Source of the DNA: Acidobacteriota bacterium
GTDB lineage: Bacteria; Acidobacteriota; Blastocatellia; Pyrinomonadales; Pyrinomonadaceae
Length of the DNA: 64,000 nucleotides
Reading direction: 5' to 3'
Assembly: GCA_019242475.1 (NCBI GenBank)
Contig: JAFAVK010000102.1
Span: 1 to 64,000 of the forward strand
Part shown: positions 1 through 10,100 of the stretch, one piece after another
Numbering within the stretch: position 1 is the first letter of the stretch
How the letters are laid out: every line of letters starts with the position of its first letter
Position numbers and translations under genes: made by a program
The notes under the pieces: generated by a model
Database searches by the model: none
Told to the model about the DNA's origin: nothing
What the model saw: the letters and a program-made list of their open reading frames with translations, nothing else

Positions 1-2
1 TG

Positions 3-389
3 AAGGACGTGTCGAAGGGCTCGGTCATCGTGGACGTGGCGGTGGATCAGGGCGGCTGCATCGAGACGACGCGGCCGCCGACCCACTCGAACCCGACCTA
101 CTACGTCGAGGACGTGCTGCACTACTGCGTGGCGAACATGCCGGGCGCGGTGCCGCGCACCTCGACCTTCGCGCTGACGAACGCGACGCTGCCCTACGCG
201 GTCAGGCTCGCCAACCGCGGCTTCATCGAAGCCATCTCGTCCGACCCGGGGCTCAAGGAGGGCGTCAACACCTACGCCGGCAAGCTGACCTACAAGGCCG
301 TCGCCGACGACCAGGGGCTCGAATACACGTCGCTCGACGACATCCTCGGGCTCACGCCGCAGACCAGCTCGAAGGCCGGCGGCGCGTGA
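3..389 (+). CDS. ald: Alanine dehydrogenase, C-terminal part (5' end outside window)
   Basis: The frame is open from the window edge, so only about the last 128 residues are seen. It begins KDVSKGSVIVDVAVDQGG, the conserved segment of alanine dehydrogenase that follows the NAD-binding Rossmann fold. The later segments THSNPTYYVEDVLHYCVANM and PGAVPRTSTFALTNATLPY are also diagnostic of this family rather than of transhydrogenase alpha. The enzyme reversibly deaminates L-alanine to pyruvate and ammonium with NAD in the cytoplasm. The C-terminus (GLEYTSLDDILG) is of normal length, followed by a short Ser/Gly/Ala-rich tail. It converges on the receiver-domain gene across an inverted-repeat element at 405-477. 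Confidence 0.95.
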   Translation, partial: KDVSKGSVIVDVAVDQGGCIETTRPPTHSNPTYYVEDVLHYCVANMPGAVPRTSTFALTNATLPYAVRLANRGFIEAISSDPGLKEGVNTYAGKLTYKAVADDQGLEYTSLDDILGLTPQTSSKAGGA

Positions 390-404
390 GGCGTTAAGAG
401 AATT

Positions 405-477
405 TAACCGCAGAGACACGGAGGCACGGCTTGAAGCAATAAGTCTTCAAAGCTGTGCCTCTGTCTCTCTGTGGTTA
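405..477. repeat. Long inverted repeat between convergent genes
   Basis: Two arms of about 32 nt (405-436 and 445-477) are nearly complementary around an 8-nt loop. Within each arm the sequence has an approximate 8-bp rhythm, for example AGAGACAC/GGAGGCAC on the left and CTGTGCCT/CTGTCTCT on the right. A T-run follows the right arm (about 478-483). It lies between the stops of ald and the receiver protein, so it can act as a bidirectional terminator. It belongs in format with the tandem-repeat hairpins found elsewhere in the window, though its period is 8 rather than 7. Confidence 0.75.
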
Positions 478-482
478 TTTTT

Positions 483-902
483 TTAGGCGAGTAGTCGCGC
501 GAGGCTGGCCGAGAGTTCTTCGGCGGGGACGGGCTTCGAGAGGTAGAGGTCTGCGCCCGCCTCTTCCGCGCGGGCCGACGTTTCGCCGCTCAGGAGCACG
601 ACGGGCAGGTCTTTGAGCCGCGGGTGTTCGCGCAGGAAGCGGCAGAGTTCGTGGCCGGAGAGGTGCGGCATGACGGCGTCGGTCACGACCGCATCCACCG
701 CGTTCGAGAGCAGCGCCTTCATCGCCTCAAGGCCGTCGGCCGCGGGCAGCACTTCGTAGCCCGCGCGGCGCAGGACGACTTCCAGGTAGCGCCGCAGCGC
801 GCGGTCGTCTTCGGCGAGCAGCACGGTCGGGCGCGCGCGCGGCTCTTCCGCGTGCGTGGCCGGTGCGGCGGGCTGTTCGAACCCTTGTGTCGGGATGACC
901 AT
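483..902 (-). CDS. Stand-alone response regulator receiver-domain protein
   Basis: A single CheY-like receiver domain with no output domain. With the start at 902 the protein has 139 residues: about 25 Pro/Ala-rich residues, then the receiver. Its acidic pair is in VLLAEDD, the phospho-acceptor Asp in AVVTDAVMP, the switch Ser in VVLLSGE, and the conserved Lys in LSKPVP. The frame can be extended to 986, but the added 28 residues look non-coding, and AGAAG lies just before the 902 ATG. It probably relays phosphate from an unlinked histidine kinase. The gene is divergent from the DUF512 gene. Confidence 0.88.
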   Translation of the reverse strand: MVIPTQGFEQPAAPATHAEEPRARPTVLLAEDDRALRRYLEVVLRRAGYEVLPAADGLEAMKALLSNAVDAVVTDAVMPHLSGHELCRFLREHPRLKDLPVVLLSGETSARAEEAGADLYLSKPVPAEELSASLARLLA

Positions 903-1287
903 CTGCTTCTGTCTGAGAACCTTTCCGGCGTGCTCGGCGGCTGAGGGCGTGCGGGAGAGAGCGGGCGCCGCACAGAACGTGAGCAACCCGTGTGCCCGCG
1001 TCCTTCAGCGCGGGCGGCGCTGAATCTACTGTAGAGGCGCGGGCACGTCCCGGTCAATCCCTCTCTTTCTGACCGGGCCGCCCGGTCAGTCTGCCACGGC
1101 GAAACGCGGCCGTGAAGCATTCTCCGCCGGGGCGCGGCGAACCGGCCGCGAGGGCCGCTCATCTATCCTCTTTCGCCGAAACCGGCCGCGCCGGAGGGTT
1201 GAAGTGTCGCGGGGCTTCGGCCATACTCAAGGGTCGGGCGGATGCCCGGAGACATTCCGATGTCAGTCAGGACATAGAGAGTTCGAG
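903..1287. other. Divergent intergenic region
   Basis: About 385 bases separate the receiver gene and the radical-SAM gene. I see no credible coding sequence. The region must hold both promoters, but no convincing -35/-10 pair stands out. Its one clear structure is the perfect palindrome at 1069-1089. A matching half-site, CCCGGTCA, occurs at 1049-1056. Confidence 0.6.
1069..1089. promoter_or_regulatory. Perfect 10+1+10 palindrome, possible operator
   Basis: CTGACCGGGC, one C, then GCCCGGTCAG: ten bases each side pair perfectly around a single centre base. It lies between divergent start codons, where operators usually sit. The half-site CCCGGTCA recurs 32 bp upstream at 1049-1056. The size and symmetry suit a dimeric repressor such as a TetR- or GntR-type protein, but no regulator gene is adjacent. 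It does not look like a terminator, because there is no loop or T-run. Confidence 0.45.
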
Positions 1288-2631
1288 ATGTACGAGTTCG
1301 CAGTCACGCCAGCCGTCACGCAGATCCGCCGCCGCGGCGTGACCATCACCGAGGTCGAGCCCGGCGGCCTCGGCGCGGAGCTTGAGCTTGAGCCGGGCGA
1401 CCGCGTCGTCAAGGTCAACGGCCGCGTCGTGCGCGACTACCTTGACTTCCGCTTCCACACGGGCGGCGAGACCGAGCTGACGCTCGACGTGCTCAAGCGC
1501 GGCGGCGAGGAGTGGGAGGTCGAGGTCGAGCGCGGTGAGGGCGAAGACTTCGGCCTCCAGTTCGAGAACATCGCGCCGCGCCAGTGCGCCAACGAGTGCC
1601 TCTTCTGCTTCTGCAAGGGGAACCCGCCCGACGCGCGCCCCGCCCTCTTCTTCCGCGACGAGGACGTGCGCCTCTCCTTCCTCTACGGCAACTACACGAC
1701 ACTCTCTTCCATCACCGAGGACGAGCTGGCGCGCGTCGTCGAGCAGAGGCTCACGCCGCAGTACGTCTCCGTCCACGCGACCGACCTCAAGGTGCGCGCC
1801 TACCTCCTCGGCGTTGACGAGCGCCGCGCAGACATCTCGGAGAAGCTGCGCCGGATGATGGACGCCGGGATCGAGATACACGCGCAGGTCGTGCTCTGCC
1901 CCGGCATCAACGACGGCGAGGTTTTAAGAAAGACGGTAGAGGATTTGGCCGCCGAGTTCCCGCGCGTGCGCAGCGTGGCGATAGTCCCGCTCGGGCTCAC
2001 GCGCTACAACACGGACGAGCGTTTGACGCCGGTCACGCCTGGCTGGTGCCGGCAGATCATCCAAGAGGTCGGCGCGCTGCAGAAGGGTTTGAAGAAGCGG
2101 CTGGGGACGAACTTCGCCTTCCTCGGCGACGAGGTCTACCTGCGCGCCGGCGTGGACGTTCCCGGGCGCGGGCACTACGGCGACTACCCGCAGATCGAGG
2201 ACGGCGTCGGCATGGTGCGCTCGTTCCGAGAGGAGTTCGGCCGCCTGCTGAAGAAGGTCGAGAGGAAGGGCGTGCGCGACGCCGCCCGCGTGCACGGGAC
2301 GGTCTTGACGGGCAAGCTCTTCGCGCCCGTGCTCGAAGAATTGGTCGGGCGCCTGAACGAGACGGCCGGCACGCGCCTGCGCGTCCTCGCGGTGGAGAAC
2401 AGGTACTTCGGCGAAGAGATTGTCGTCGCGGGCCTCATGACCGGTCAGTGCGTCGAGGCCGTGAAGGACGAGTTGGATGGCGAGTTCGTCGTCATCCCGC
2501 GCACGGCGCACAAGTCGGACGAGCCCGTCATGCTCGACGGCACGCGCCTCGACGAGCTTGAGCAGAAGCTGGGGCTGCCCGTCCGCGCGCTCGACCTCGA
2601 AGGCTTCGGGCGGATGGTCTGCGGCGGCTGA
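1288..2631 (+). CDS. PDZ/radical-SAM DUF512-family protein
   Basis: A 447-residue protein. An N-terminal PDZ-like domain (about residues 1-75, with ITEVEPGGLGAELELEPGD and VVKVNGRVV) precedes an iron-sulfur motif CANECLFC (C-x3-C-x2-C) near residue 100, as in radical-SAM enzymes. The C-terminal half matches DUF512, seen in clostridial and cyanobacterial proteins of unknown substrate. The start at 1288 (MYEFAV) is preferred because upstream codons do not fit the family and a purine-rich AGGACATAGAGAG precedes it. The reaction is unknown; a [4Fe-4S]-dependent cytosolic role is inferred from the motif. Confidence 0.92.
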   Translation: MYEFAVTPAVTQIRRRGVTITEVEPGGLGAELELEPGDRVVKVNGRVVRDYLDFRFHTGGETELTLDVLKRGGEEWEVEVERGEGEDFGLQFENIAPRQCANECLFCFCKGNPPDARPALFFRDEDVRLSFLYGNYTTLSSITEDELARVVEQRLTPQYVSVHATDLKVRAYLLGVDERRADISEKLRRMMDAGIEIHAQVVLCPGINDGEVLRKTVEDLAAEFPRVRSVAIVPLGLTRYNTDERLTPVTPGWCRQIIQEVGALQKGLKKRLGTNFAFLGDEVYLRAGVDVPGRGHYGDYPQIEDGVGMVRSFREEFGRLLKKVERKGVRDAARVHGTVLTGKLFAPVLEELVGRLNETAGTRLRVLAVENRYFGEEIVVAGLMTGQCVEAVKDELDGEFVVIPRTAHKSDEPVMLDGTRLDELEQKLGLPVRALDLEGFGRMVCGG

Positions 2632-2698
2632 AGTGTCAGGCCGCGAGCCCGGCCGTGAGGGAGGGCGCCGGTCACGTAAGAGCGTCTGTCATAAAAGA

Positions 2699-2729
2699 GA
2701 GGGCGCCGACTTTAGAAGTCGGCGCCCTC
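2699..2729. terminator. Bidirectional hairpin terminator
   Basis: A stem of about 13 bp (GAGGGCGCCGACT and its complement) with a short TTAGA loop lies between the convergent DUF512 and TonB-receptor genes. T-rich sequence follows the stem on the plus strand (AAGTTTTCAAG), and A/T-rich bases flank it on the other side. This is the usual form of a shared terminator. Confidence 0.75.
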
Positions 2730-2766
2730 GAAGTTTTCAAGTCGAAGGCCGTGCCTTCCGGCGGAC

Positions 2767-5700
2767 TTAGAAGTCGTACCGGATGGCGAGCTGCATGACG
2801 CGCGGCGTGCCGACCGTGAAGATCGAGCGGCCGAAGTTCGAGCTGTTCATGTTGCCGACGGGGATGCCGAAGTTCGTGTGGTTGAAGATGTTGAAGGCGT
2901 TGGCCTGCAATTGCAGGGCGCTGTTCTCCGTCACCTTGAACTTCTTGTGCAGGCCGAAGTCCACGTTCCAGAAGCCGGGGCCGGTGAACGTGTTGCGGCC
3001 GAGCGTGCCGTCGCACCACCACTGCGTGGCGCTGACGACGACGCCGTTGTTCGGGCCGCAGGCCGCGCGCACCGCGTTGGCGCGCGCCGTCGGGTCGGTG
3101 CCCGCCGCCGCGAGGAACTGCGAGACGCGCGTGTTCATGCCGACGAACTGCGTCGTGTCGAAGTAGCCGTCGGCCGGGCTCTTGTTCGTATAGATGCTGC
3201 CCGCGTTCGTGCCGAGGAAGACCACGCGGTCGCTGAGGTAGCCGTCCGCGTTCGGGTCTTGGCCCGAGTTGTAGACGGTAAAGGGCACGCCCGACTGAAT
3301 CGTGACGATGCCGGTCGCCGTCCACCCGCCGAGCCAGCGGTTCTCCTTCAGGAAGGGCGCGTCGTAGCTGAAGCCGGTGACGAAGCGGTGCCTCACGTCG
3401 AAGTCTGCGCGGCCGCGGTCGAGCCGGATGTTGAACGGGTTCTGCGGGCGGAAGTTGCCGTGGCGAGCGTCCGCGTTGAAGGCGTCGCTCAACTGGTCAA
3501 TCGCCTTCGCAAAGGTGTAGTTGGACTGGAACTGGAGCCCGTGCCAGCCGCGGTTGCGCAGGCTGAACTGCGCGCCGTGGTAGATCGAGCTGAAGGCGTT
3601 GGTGCGGAAGTTGTCGCCCGCGATGTGCGTGTTGGGGCGTAGCGAGCTCCCGCCGCGGGTGCGGCCGGGGTAGGTGTTGATGTCGATGACGCCCGTCAGC
3701 TTCTTGCCGGCCGTCGTGATGTAGTTGGCCTCGACCAGGAAGTCCTTCAGGAACTCGTGCTGGACGCCGAGGAAGAACTGCTGGACGTAGGGCGTCACCA
3801 GGTTCTCGTCCATGTGGCGCGGCGCCGGCAGGCCCGCGAACGCCGCGTTGTTGAAGAGCCGGCGGCTCGACTCGGCGAACGGGACGGTGTAGAGCCCGGG
3901 CGAGGCGAGCGGCCCGATGGGCGTGCTCCCGCCGATCGCGGGGCTGTTGATGGTGTTGAAGGAGAACGTCGGCGGGTTGAACCGGATGTTCTCGAAGAGG
4001 TTGTTCCAGATGCGGTCGTAGAAGATGCCGGCGCCGCCGCGCACGACCAGCTTCTGGTCGTTGAAGACATCCCACGCGAAGCCGGCGCGCGGGGCGAAGT
4101 TGTTCCAATCCTTCTGCCAGATGTTGCTGTCGCGCTGCTGGAAGCCGCCGTTGGCGACCTCGGCCGTCAGCGGGTTGTTGCGCGGGAAGAACGGGTTGGT
4201 CGAAGCCGACGCCACGGGCGTGCTGGCCGACCCGAAGTAGAAGTTCGAGTCGAGGCCCGGGCGGAAGTTGTGCGGCGGCCCGAAGTACTCCCAGCGCAGG
4301 CCGAGGTTGAAGGTCAGGTTGCGGCGCACCTTCCAGTCGTCCTGGAAGTAGGCCGCCCACTCGTTGGCGCGGAAGCCGCGGTAGTACTCGGGCTGGTTGC
4401 CGTTGCGCGGGTCGATGGTCACCTGCGCCTGGAGGAACGCGCCGAGGGTCGGCGCGCCGAAGAGGGCGAGGTCGGCCTCGTCGCCGAAGAAGCCGTCGGT
4501 CAGAAGCTCCTCGACGCCGTTCGGGAGGATGAGCCCGTTCTTGGTCGTCGCGAAGACGGAGCCGTTGCGGATGCGGCGGTACTCGACGCCGGTGCGGAAG
4601 CTGTGCGCGCCCATCAGCATCGAGAAGTGCTGCTGGAGCTGGAACTGGTTGTCGGTGAAGAACTGCGGGAAGCTGGCCGAACAGCCGAGGCTGACGCCGA
4701 GCGGGTCGAAGCCGGTCACGACCGAGGGCATCCCCTCGGTGCCGGGGCACTCGGGGAAGTCGCGGCGGTGGCGGAGGTAGCTCGCCTTCGACTCGCTGGT
4801 GATCGTCGGCGTCCAGGTGTGGTTGAAGGTCAGGCCGGTCAGGATCGAGCGGCCGGGCGAGAGGAAGGGCGCGCCGATGCCGCCGTCGCCCCCGCCGAAG
4901 GCGTCGCCGTTGTCCGAGTCCTCGGAGAGGAACGTGGCGGTCAGGTTGCTGTTCGAGTTGAACGTGTGGTCAACCTTGACGCTGAAGCGGGCCAGGTTGA
5001 GGAAACTCGGGTTGACGACCGTCACGTCGCCGTAGACGGGGACGGGGTAGATGATTGGCGAGTCGAGGATGCCGGCGGTGAAGAGGCCGCCGGCCTCGTT
5101 CGTCAGGTTGCGCGTGGCGAGCGGGAACGCCTGAGCCGCGGTCAGCGCGCGGTAGTTGGCGCCGAGCGTGCGCGAGCGGGTGAAGGCGCCCGGGCAGGGC
5201 GCGCCGTTGGCGACCACGCAGAGGCCGTTCGGGTTCGACTCCATGAAGGTGGCGAAGGCGCCGCTGCTCACGAAGTTGATGAACTGCTGGGTGGTGCCGA
5301 CGGTCGTCAGCGGCGCGGCCTGGCGCAGGCGCTGGAACTCGGCCGTGCCGAAGGCGAAGGTCTTGTCCTTCACGATCGGGCCGCCGAAGGAGCCGCCGAA
5401 CTGGTTGCGCACCAGCGAGTCGTGGACGCCCGCCGAGTTCGAGAAGAAGTCGTTGGCCGCGAGCTTCTGGATGCGGTTGTACTCGAAGAGCGAGCCGTGG
5501 ACATCGTTGGTGCCGCCGCGCAGCACCGTGTCGGTCACGAAGCCGCCGCCCTTGCCGTACTGCGCCGCGTAGTTGTTGGTGATGACGCGGTACTCCTGGA
5601 TGGCCTCGGGCGAGATGCTGGTGATGCCGCCGGAGACGAGCGCGCCGCGGCCGCCCTGCCCCTGGTCGTTGTTGTCGAAGCCGTCCACGAGGAAGTTGCC

Positions 5701-6252
5701 CGTGCCGCCGCGCACGCCGTTGACGGCCGCGCCGCGGGTGCTGCCCGCGAACTCGTCGGGGACGGCGCCGGGCAGCAGGTTGATGAACTCGTTGGTGTCG
5801 CGGTTTTCGAGCGGGTAGGTCTCCCAGACGTTCCGGTTCAGGAGCTGCGAGACGCTCGACTCGGAGGGCTGCGCGAGCTGCTCGCCGCCCGCGACGACCG
5901 TCACGGTCTCGGTCGCCGCCCCGACGGCCAGCTTCACGTCCTGCGTCACGACCTGGGCGACCGTCAGGACGACGCGCTCGATCTGGGCGGTGCTGAAGCC
6001 GGCGCCCTCGACCTTGACGTTGTAGTCGCCGACGGGCAGCGTCGGGAAGCGGTAGACGCCGGCGTCGGTGGTCTGCGTGCTGGTAGAGACGTTGGTGGCG
6101 ACGTTGGTCGCCGTGACAGTGGCGCCGCTCACGACGGCGCCGTTCGGGTCGGTGACCGTGCCCGTCAGCGTCGATGTGCCCTGCGCGAAGGCCGTCACGC
6201 AGAAGGCGGCGACGAGCAGCACGGCAAACGCCATTGAGGTGAGTCTTCTCAT
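2767..6252 (-). CDS. TonB-dependent receptor, Oar-like
   Basis: A large outer-membrane protein of 1161 residues. It starts MRRLTSMAFAVLLVAAFC, a signal peptide ending near AFAQ. A carboxypeptidase-regulatory-like domain follows (about 28-110, TSTLTGTVTDPNGAVVSGA and later TLPVGDYNVKVEG), then a plug domain (LENRDTNEFINLLPG, VDGFDNND) and a long beta-barrel ending in the aromatic IRYDF typical of outer-membrane proteins. The start at 6252 has a strong AAAAGGAGA site about 9 nt upstream. Such receptors import unknown ligands, often oligosaccharides or peptides, using TonB energy. It diverges from the receptor at 7168. No SusD-like partner or TonB/ExbBD genes are nearby. Confidence 0.95.
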   Translation of the reverse strand: MRRLTSMAFAVLLVAAFCVTAFAQGTSTLTGTVTDPNGAVVSGATVTATNVATNVSTSTQTTDAGVYRFPTLPVGDYNVKVEGAGFSTAQIERVVLTVAQVVTQDVKLAVGAATETVTVVAGGEQLAQPSESSVSQLLNRNVWETYPLENRDTNEFINLLPGAVPDEFAGSTRGAAVNGVRGGTGNFLVDGFDNNDQGQGGRGALVSGGITSISPEAIQEYRVITNNYAAQYGKGGGFVTDTVLRGGTNDVHGSLFEYNRIQKLAANDFFSNSAGVHDSLVRNQFGGSFGGPIVKDKTFAFGTAEFQRLRQAAPLTTVGTTQQFINFVSSGAFATFMESNPNGLCVVANGAPCPGAFTRSRTLGANYRALTAAQAFPLATRNLTNEAGGLFTAGILDSPIIYPVPVYGDVTVVNPSFLNLARFSVKVDHTFNSNSNLTATFLSEDSDNGDAFGGGDGGIGAPFLSPGRSILTGLTFNHTWTPTITSESKASYLRHRRDFPECPGTEGMPSVVTGFDPLGVSLGCSASFPQFFTDNQFQLQQHFSMLMGAHSFRTGVEYRRIRNGSVFATTKNGLILPNGVEELLTDGFFGDEADLALFGAPTLGAFLQAQVTIDPRNGNQPEYYRGFRANEWAAYFQDDWKVRRNLTFNLGLRWEYFGPPHNFRPGLDSNFYFGSASTPVASASTNPFFPRNNPLTAEVANGGFQQRDSNIWQKDWNNFAPRAGFAWDVFNDQKLVVRGGAGIFYDRIWNNLFENIRFNPPTFSFNTINSPAIGGSTPIGPLASPGLYTVPFAESSRRLFNNAAFAGLPAPRHMDENLVTPYVQQFFLGVQHEFLKDFLVEANYITTAGKKLTGVIDINTYPGRTRGGSSLRPNTHIAGDNFRTNAFSSIYHGAQFSLRNRGWHGLQFQSNYTFAKAIDQLSDAFNADARHGNFRPQNPFNIRLDRGRADFDVRHRFVTGFSYDAPFLKENRWLGGWTATGIVTIQSGVPFTVYNSGQDPNADGYLSDRVVFLGTNAGSIYTNKSPADGYFDTTQFVGMNTRVSQFLAAAGTDPTARANAVRAACGPNNGVVVSATQWWCDGTLGRNTFTGPGFWNVDFGLHKKFKVTENSALQLQANAFNIFNHTNFGIPVGNMNSSNFGRSIFTVGTPRVMQLAIRYDF

Positions 6253-7167
6253 TGAATTGAATCTCCTTTTCGAACTGGCAAAAGGGCGCTTCATACGTCC
6301 CGGGTCAAGAGTGCTTGACCCACGCGGGTTAGGGCGCAGGCGTGGTTCCGACGGCGCGGCGGAGACGGGAGCGGCCGGGAACCGACCTTCGCGAGCTAGG
6401 GCACAGCGCAGAGCCTTGGAACGCGGCCGCGGGGATGGTAAGGGAGCTTTTGATTCTCTTCCCCGCGGCGAAATTCTGGGCGTTCGTGCGACGGGCTTGG
6501 GCGCGGCGTGCCGGAGCAGGTTTAAAGAACAGGCTGACAACCATTAACAGGGCAAGGAGTGTTCCATCATACAGATTATTGGTTTATGTAGAGATATCAC
6601 GGAAAACGCGAGTTTGGGAGACTTTATGGGCAGATAAAATTCAGAAATATAAATAAAAGAATCCGAATTTATGAAGATTCGGGCCATTCCTCGTCTTCGT
6701 CGCGGCCGGCCGAAAGCGCGCCGCGACGGCGCGCATCTTCACCCGGCCGAAGTCGTCCCGGTCGGGCGTCAACCTCAACCCACCTCCGGACGACTCTTCA
6801 GTCCGGTTCGGCTCACCGCCGTTTGAAGTTCTGACGTGAGAATGAGCGCCGGGAGGCCGCGGCGCCCCGGGCGGGCCGTCTTCTGGTTTTCGGATATTAT
6901 CCGAATTTATCAAGAGAATAGCCGGACATTTTTAGACGTTACGGATTAAATGCCGAATATTGAAGGGCTTGAGACGTTCAAAAAATTGGGCATGAAGGTT
7001 GCTTGGTTGGAAATCCTTCACCGAAGGCGATTTGCTCTCGCTAAACGGCTCTACCGTTAATCTACGGTCGTTCGTTCAGGCGATATAACGCGTAGGTGAG
7101 GTGTTCTCCGGTTGAGAATGCTTCGTGAGAGTAGCAAAAAGATAACCCTAAAGTTAAGGAGTCCACG
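6253..7167. other. Long divergent intergenic region between two TonB receptors
   Basis: 915 bases without a credible gene; the 6541-7167 part is clearly richer in A+T than its surroundings. It holds the promoters of both receptors. A 12-bp direct repeat ATCCGAATTTAT occurs at 6661-6672 and 6899-6910. Each copy belongs to a local inverted repeat: CCGAAT-8 nt-ATTCGG at 6663-6682, and TTCGGATA-T-TATCCGAA at 6889-6905. These paired sites suggest binding of one regulator at two places. A 90-codon frame at 6641-6913 on the minus strand has no protein-like features and I do not call it. Confidence 0.55.
6302..6321. promoter_or_regulatory. Inverted repeat in receptor 5' region
   Basis: GGGTCAAG, four bases AGTG, then CTTGACCC: perfect 8-bp arms about 50 bp upstream of the receptor start at 6252. 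The position suits an operator or a leader-RNA hairpin for the minus-strand gene. There is no direct evidence for either role. Confidence 0.4.
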
Positions 7168-10100
7168 ATGAGAAGATTTGCTTCGGCCGCGCTGATGCTT
7201 TGCCTCTTTGCCTTATCAGCGCTGGCACAGTCGAATACAGGAAACCTTGTCGGGAGCGTCGTCGATCCCAGCGGCAGTGTGGTCGCGGGCGCGAGCATCA
7301 CCGTCACCGACGAGGCGACGGGCAAGACGAGGACGGTTCAGGGCAGCGGCGAGGGAACCTTTACGGTGCCGCAGCTCGAAGTCGGCACCTACACCGTCAA
7401 GGTGACGGCGCCCGGGTTCAAGTCCTTCACCGCCACCAAGGTCAAGATCGACGTCAGCAAGGATTACTCGCTGACCGTGCCGCTCGAGGCGGGCGGCGTC
7501 GAGGAGAACGTCACGGTCGTCGCCGGCGCCGACGTCGTCAACGCCACGTCGGCCGAGCTGAACACGACGGTCGGGCAGCGCCAGATTCAGGAGCTGCCGC
7601 TCAACGGCCGCAACCCGCTCGCGCTCATCGGCCTCCAGTCCGGCACCGCCAGCAACGGCGCGACCGACACGGTCATCAACGGCCAGCAGAGCTCGTTCAC
7701 CAACATCACGCGCGACGGCATCAACATCCAGGACAACTTCATCCGCGCGAACGCGACCGACTTCAGCCCCGACCGGCCGAACGTTGACGACGTCGGCGAG
7801 TTCACCATCACGACGCAGAACGCCGACGCCTCGAAGGGCTACGGCGCCTCGCAGGTCGAGCTGGTCACGCCGCGCGGCTCCAGCGAGTTCCACGGCGCGG
7901 GCTTCATCTACAACCGCAACTCGAAGTTCTCGGCCAACACCTTCTTCAACAACCGCAACGGTGTGACCAAGCCGTTCCTGAACCGCAACCAGTTCGGCGG
8001 CCGGCTGAGCGGCCCGCTGGTGCTCCCGCACTTCGGCGAGGGCGGCCCGGCGCTCGAGCACGGCAAGGCGTTCTTCTTCGGCTCCTACGAGGGCTTCCGC
8101 CTGCGCCAGTCCACGACCTCCACCCGCACCATCCTGACGCCGTCGGCGCGCCAGGGCATCTTCACTTACCTCGTCGGCGGCCAGACCCGGACGGTCAACG
8201 TCCTCCAGTTGGCCGGCGTGGCGGCCGACCCGGTCATCGCCAGCCGCATCCTGGCCAACGTCCCGACCGCGGGCAACAACACGGCCATCGGTGACCAGCG
8301 CAACACCACCGGCTACAGCTTCAGCCAGCTCCAGAACCAGGATCGCGACAGCGTCACGCTCCGCTTCGACGGCAACCCGACCTCCAAGCAGTCGTGGGAG
8401 CTGATCGTCGGCCGCCGCAACGAGAACCTGCTGCGCCCCGACACCGACGTCGGTTCCGCGACCACGGGCGGCGGCTACAACCGCGTGCCCTTCGGGTTCC
8501 AGGACAACCTGAGCAAGTCGGTCGTCGCGGCCTACCGCTACACGTTCACCAACTCGCTGAACAACGAGCTGCGCGGCGGCTTCGCCAACAGCAAGCCGCG
8601 GTTCGCCCGGACGAACGAGCCGACCGACTTCTTCCTGATCCTGCCGCTCATCAACAGCCCTGAGTCGGTCTTCCAGGCGCAGGGGCGTTTCAGCAACTAC
8701 GGGAACATCCAGGACAACGCGGTCTACCTCCGCGGCGAGCACACGTTCAAGTTCGGCGCCCAGGCGCAGTTCTTCAGGCTCACGCCGTTCGGGCCTCCGA
8801 CGGCCTCCCAGTCCTCGATCCCGACGCTGACCATCAGCACCGGCACCGCCACGCCTTCGCTGGTGTCCAGCCAGTTGCCGGGCGCCAGCTCGGCCGACGT
8901 GACCACGGCCAACAACCTGCTGGCCCTGCTCGGCGGCTTCGTCAGCGGCGCCAACCTGACCTACGTCGCCACGACCACCACCTCGGGCTACGTCTCCGGC
9001 GCCCAGCAGCAGCACAAGCTTAACTTCGAGAACTACTCGTTCTACGGCTCCGACTCGTGGCGCGTCACGCCCCGCCTGACCCTGAACTACGGCCTGCGCT
9101 ACGAGCTGTTCACGCCGGTGCGCGAGCCGAACGACCTGGCGCTCGAGCCGGTCATCGCGGCCGGCACCGACCCGATTGTGGCCGCCCTGAATCCGGCCGG
9201 CACGTACAACTTCGCCGGCGGCAACGCGGGCAACCCCGGCAGCGGCCGGTTCTTCCATCAGGACAACAACAACTTCGGGCCGGTGGTGAGCTTCGCCTAC
9301 TCGCCGAACTTCAAGAACAACTTCCTCGGCTCGGTCTTCCCGGGCGAGGGGCGCACCGTCCTGCGCGGCGGCTACCGCATCAGCTACGTGAACGACGAGT
9401 TCATCCGCGGCGCCGACAACGCGATCACCGGCAACGCCGGGCTCATCCAGGGCGTCACCCGCGCGAACCTGAACCTGCGCGTGGCCGGCGGCACCCCGGC
9501 GTTCACGACGCCCACCTTCCAGGTGCCCCGCACCTACGCGAACAACAACGCCCTGGCCGGCAACTTCGGCACGGTCTTCGCCATCGACCCGAACCTGAAG
9601 GTGCCCTTGACGCAGGAGTGGAACGTCGGCATCCAGCGCGAGATTGGGTTCCAGACGGTGATGGAGATTCGCTACGTCGGCGCCAAGTCGGACAACCTGA
9701 TCCGCGGCCTCGACTACAACCAGGTCAACATCCGCGACAACGGCTTCCTCGCCGACTTCGAGCGCGCGCGCCGCAACCTCGCCACCTTCGGCAACCCGGC
9801 CTGCACCACCGCCCAAGCGACCTCGACGGGCTGCGAAGTGCTGACGGTCTTCCCGCTGATCGAGGCCGGCGGCCTGCTCTCGAACGGCACGATCCGCAAC
9901 CTGATCTCGACGGGCCAGCCCGGCGAGCTGGCGGTCACCTACATCTCGAACCAGTTCGGCAACAGCAGCCAGCTCTTCCTGGCGAACCCGAACACGGGCG
10001 TGGCCGACGTGCTCCAGAACAGGGCCAAGCTCCGCTACAACAGCCTCCAGTTCGAGGTGCGCCGCCGCTTCTCGCAGGGGCTCCAGTTCCAGGCCAACTA

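Noticed and set aside
3757..6237. An 826-codon open frame on the plus strand, antisense to the first TonB receptor (similar long antisense frames at 7216-11019, 13789-16575 and 47697-51446)
   Set aside because: These are by-products of high GC in the third codon position of the real genes. They are rich in Arg, Ala, Gly and Val, have no domains and no ribosome sites.
6641..6913. A 90-codon minus-strand frame in the receptor intergenic region
   Set aside because: No domain, atypical composition, no ribosome site, and it overlaps likely regulatory repeats.
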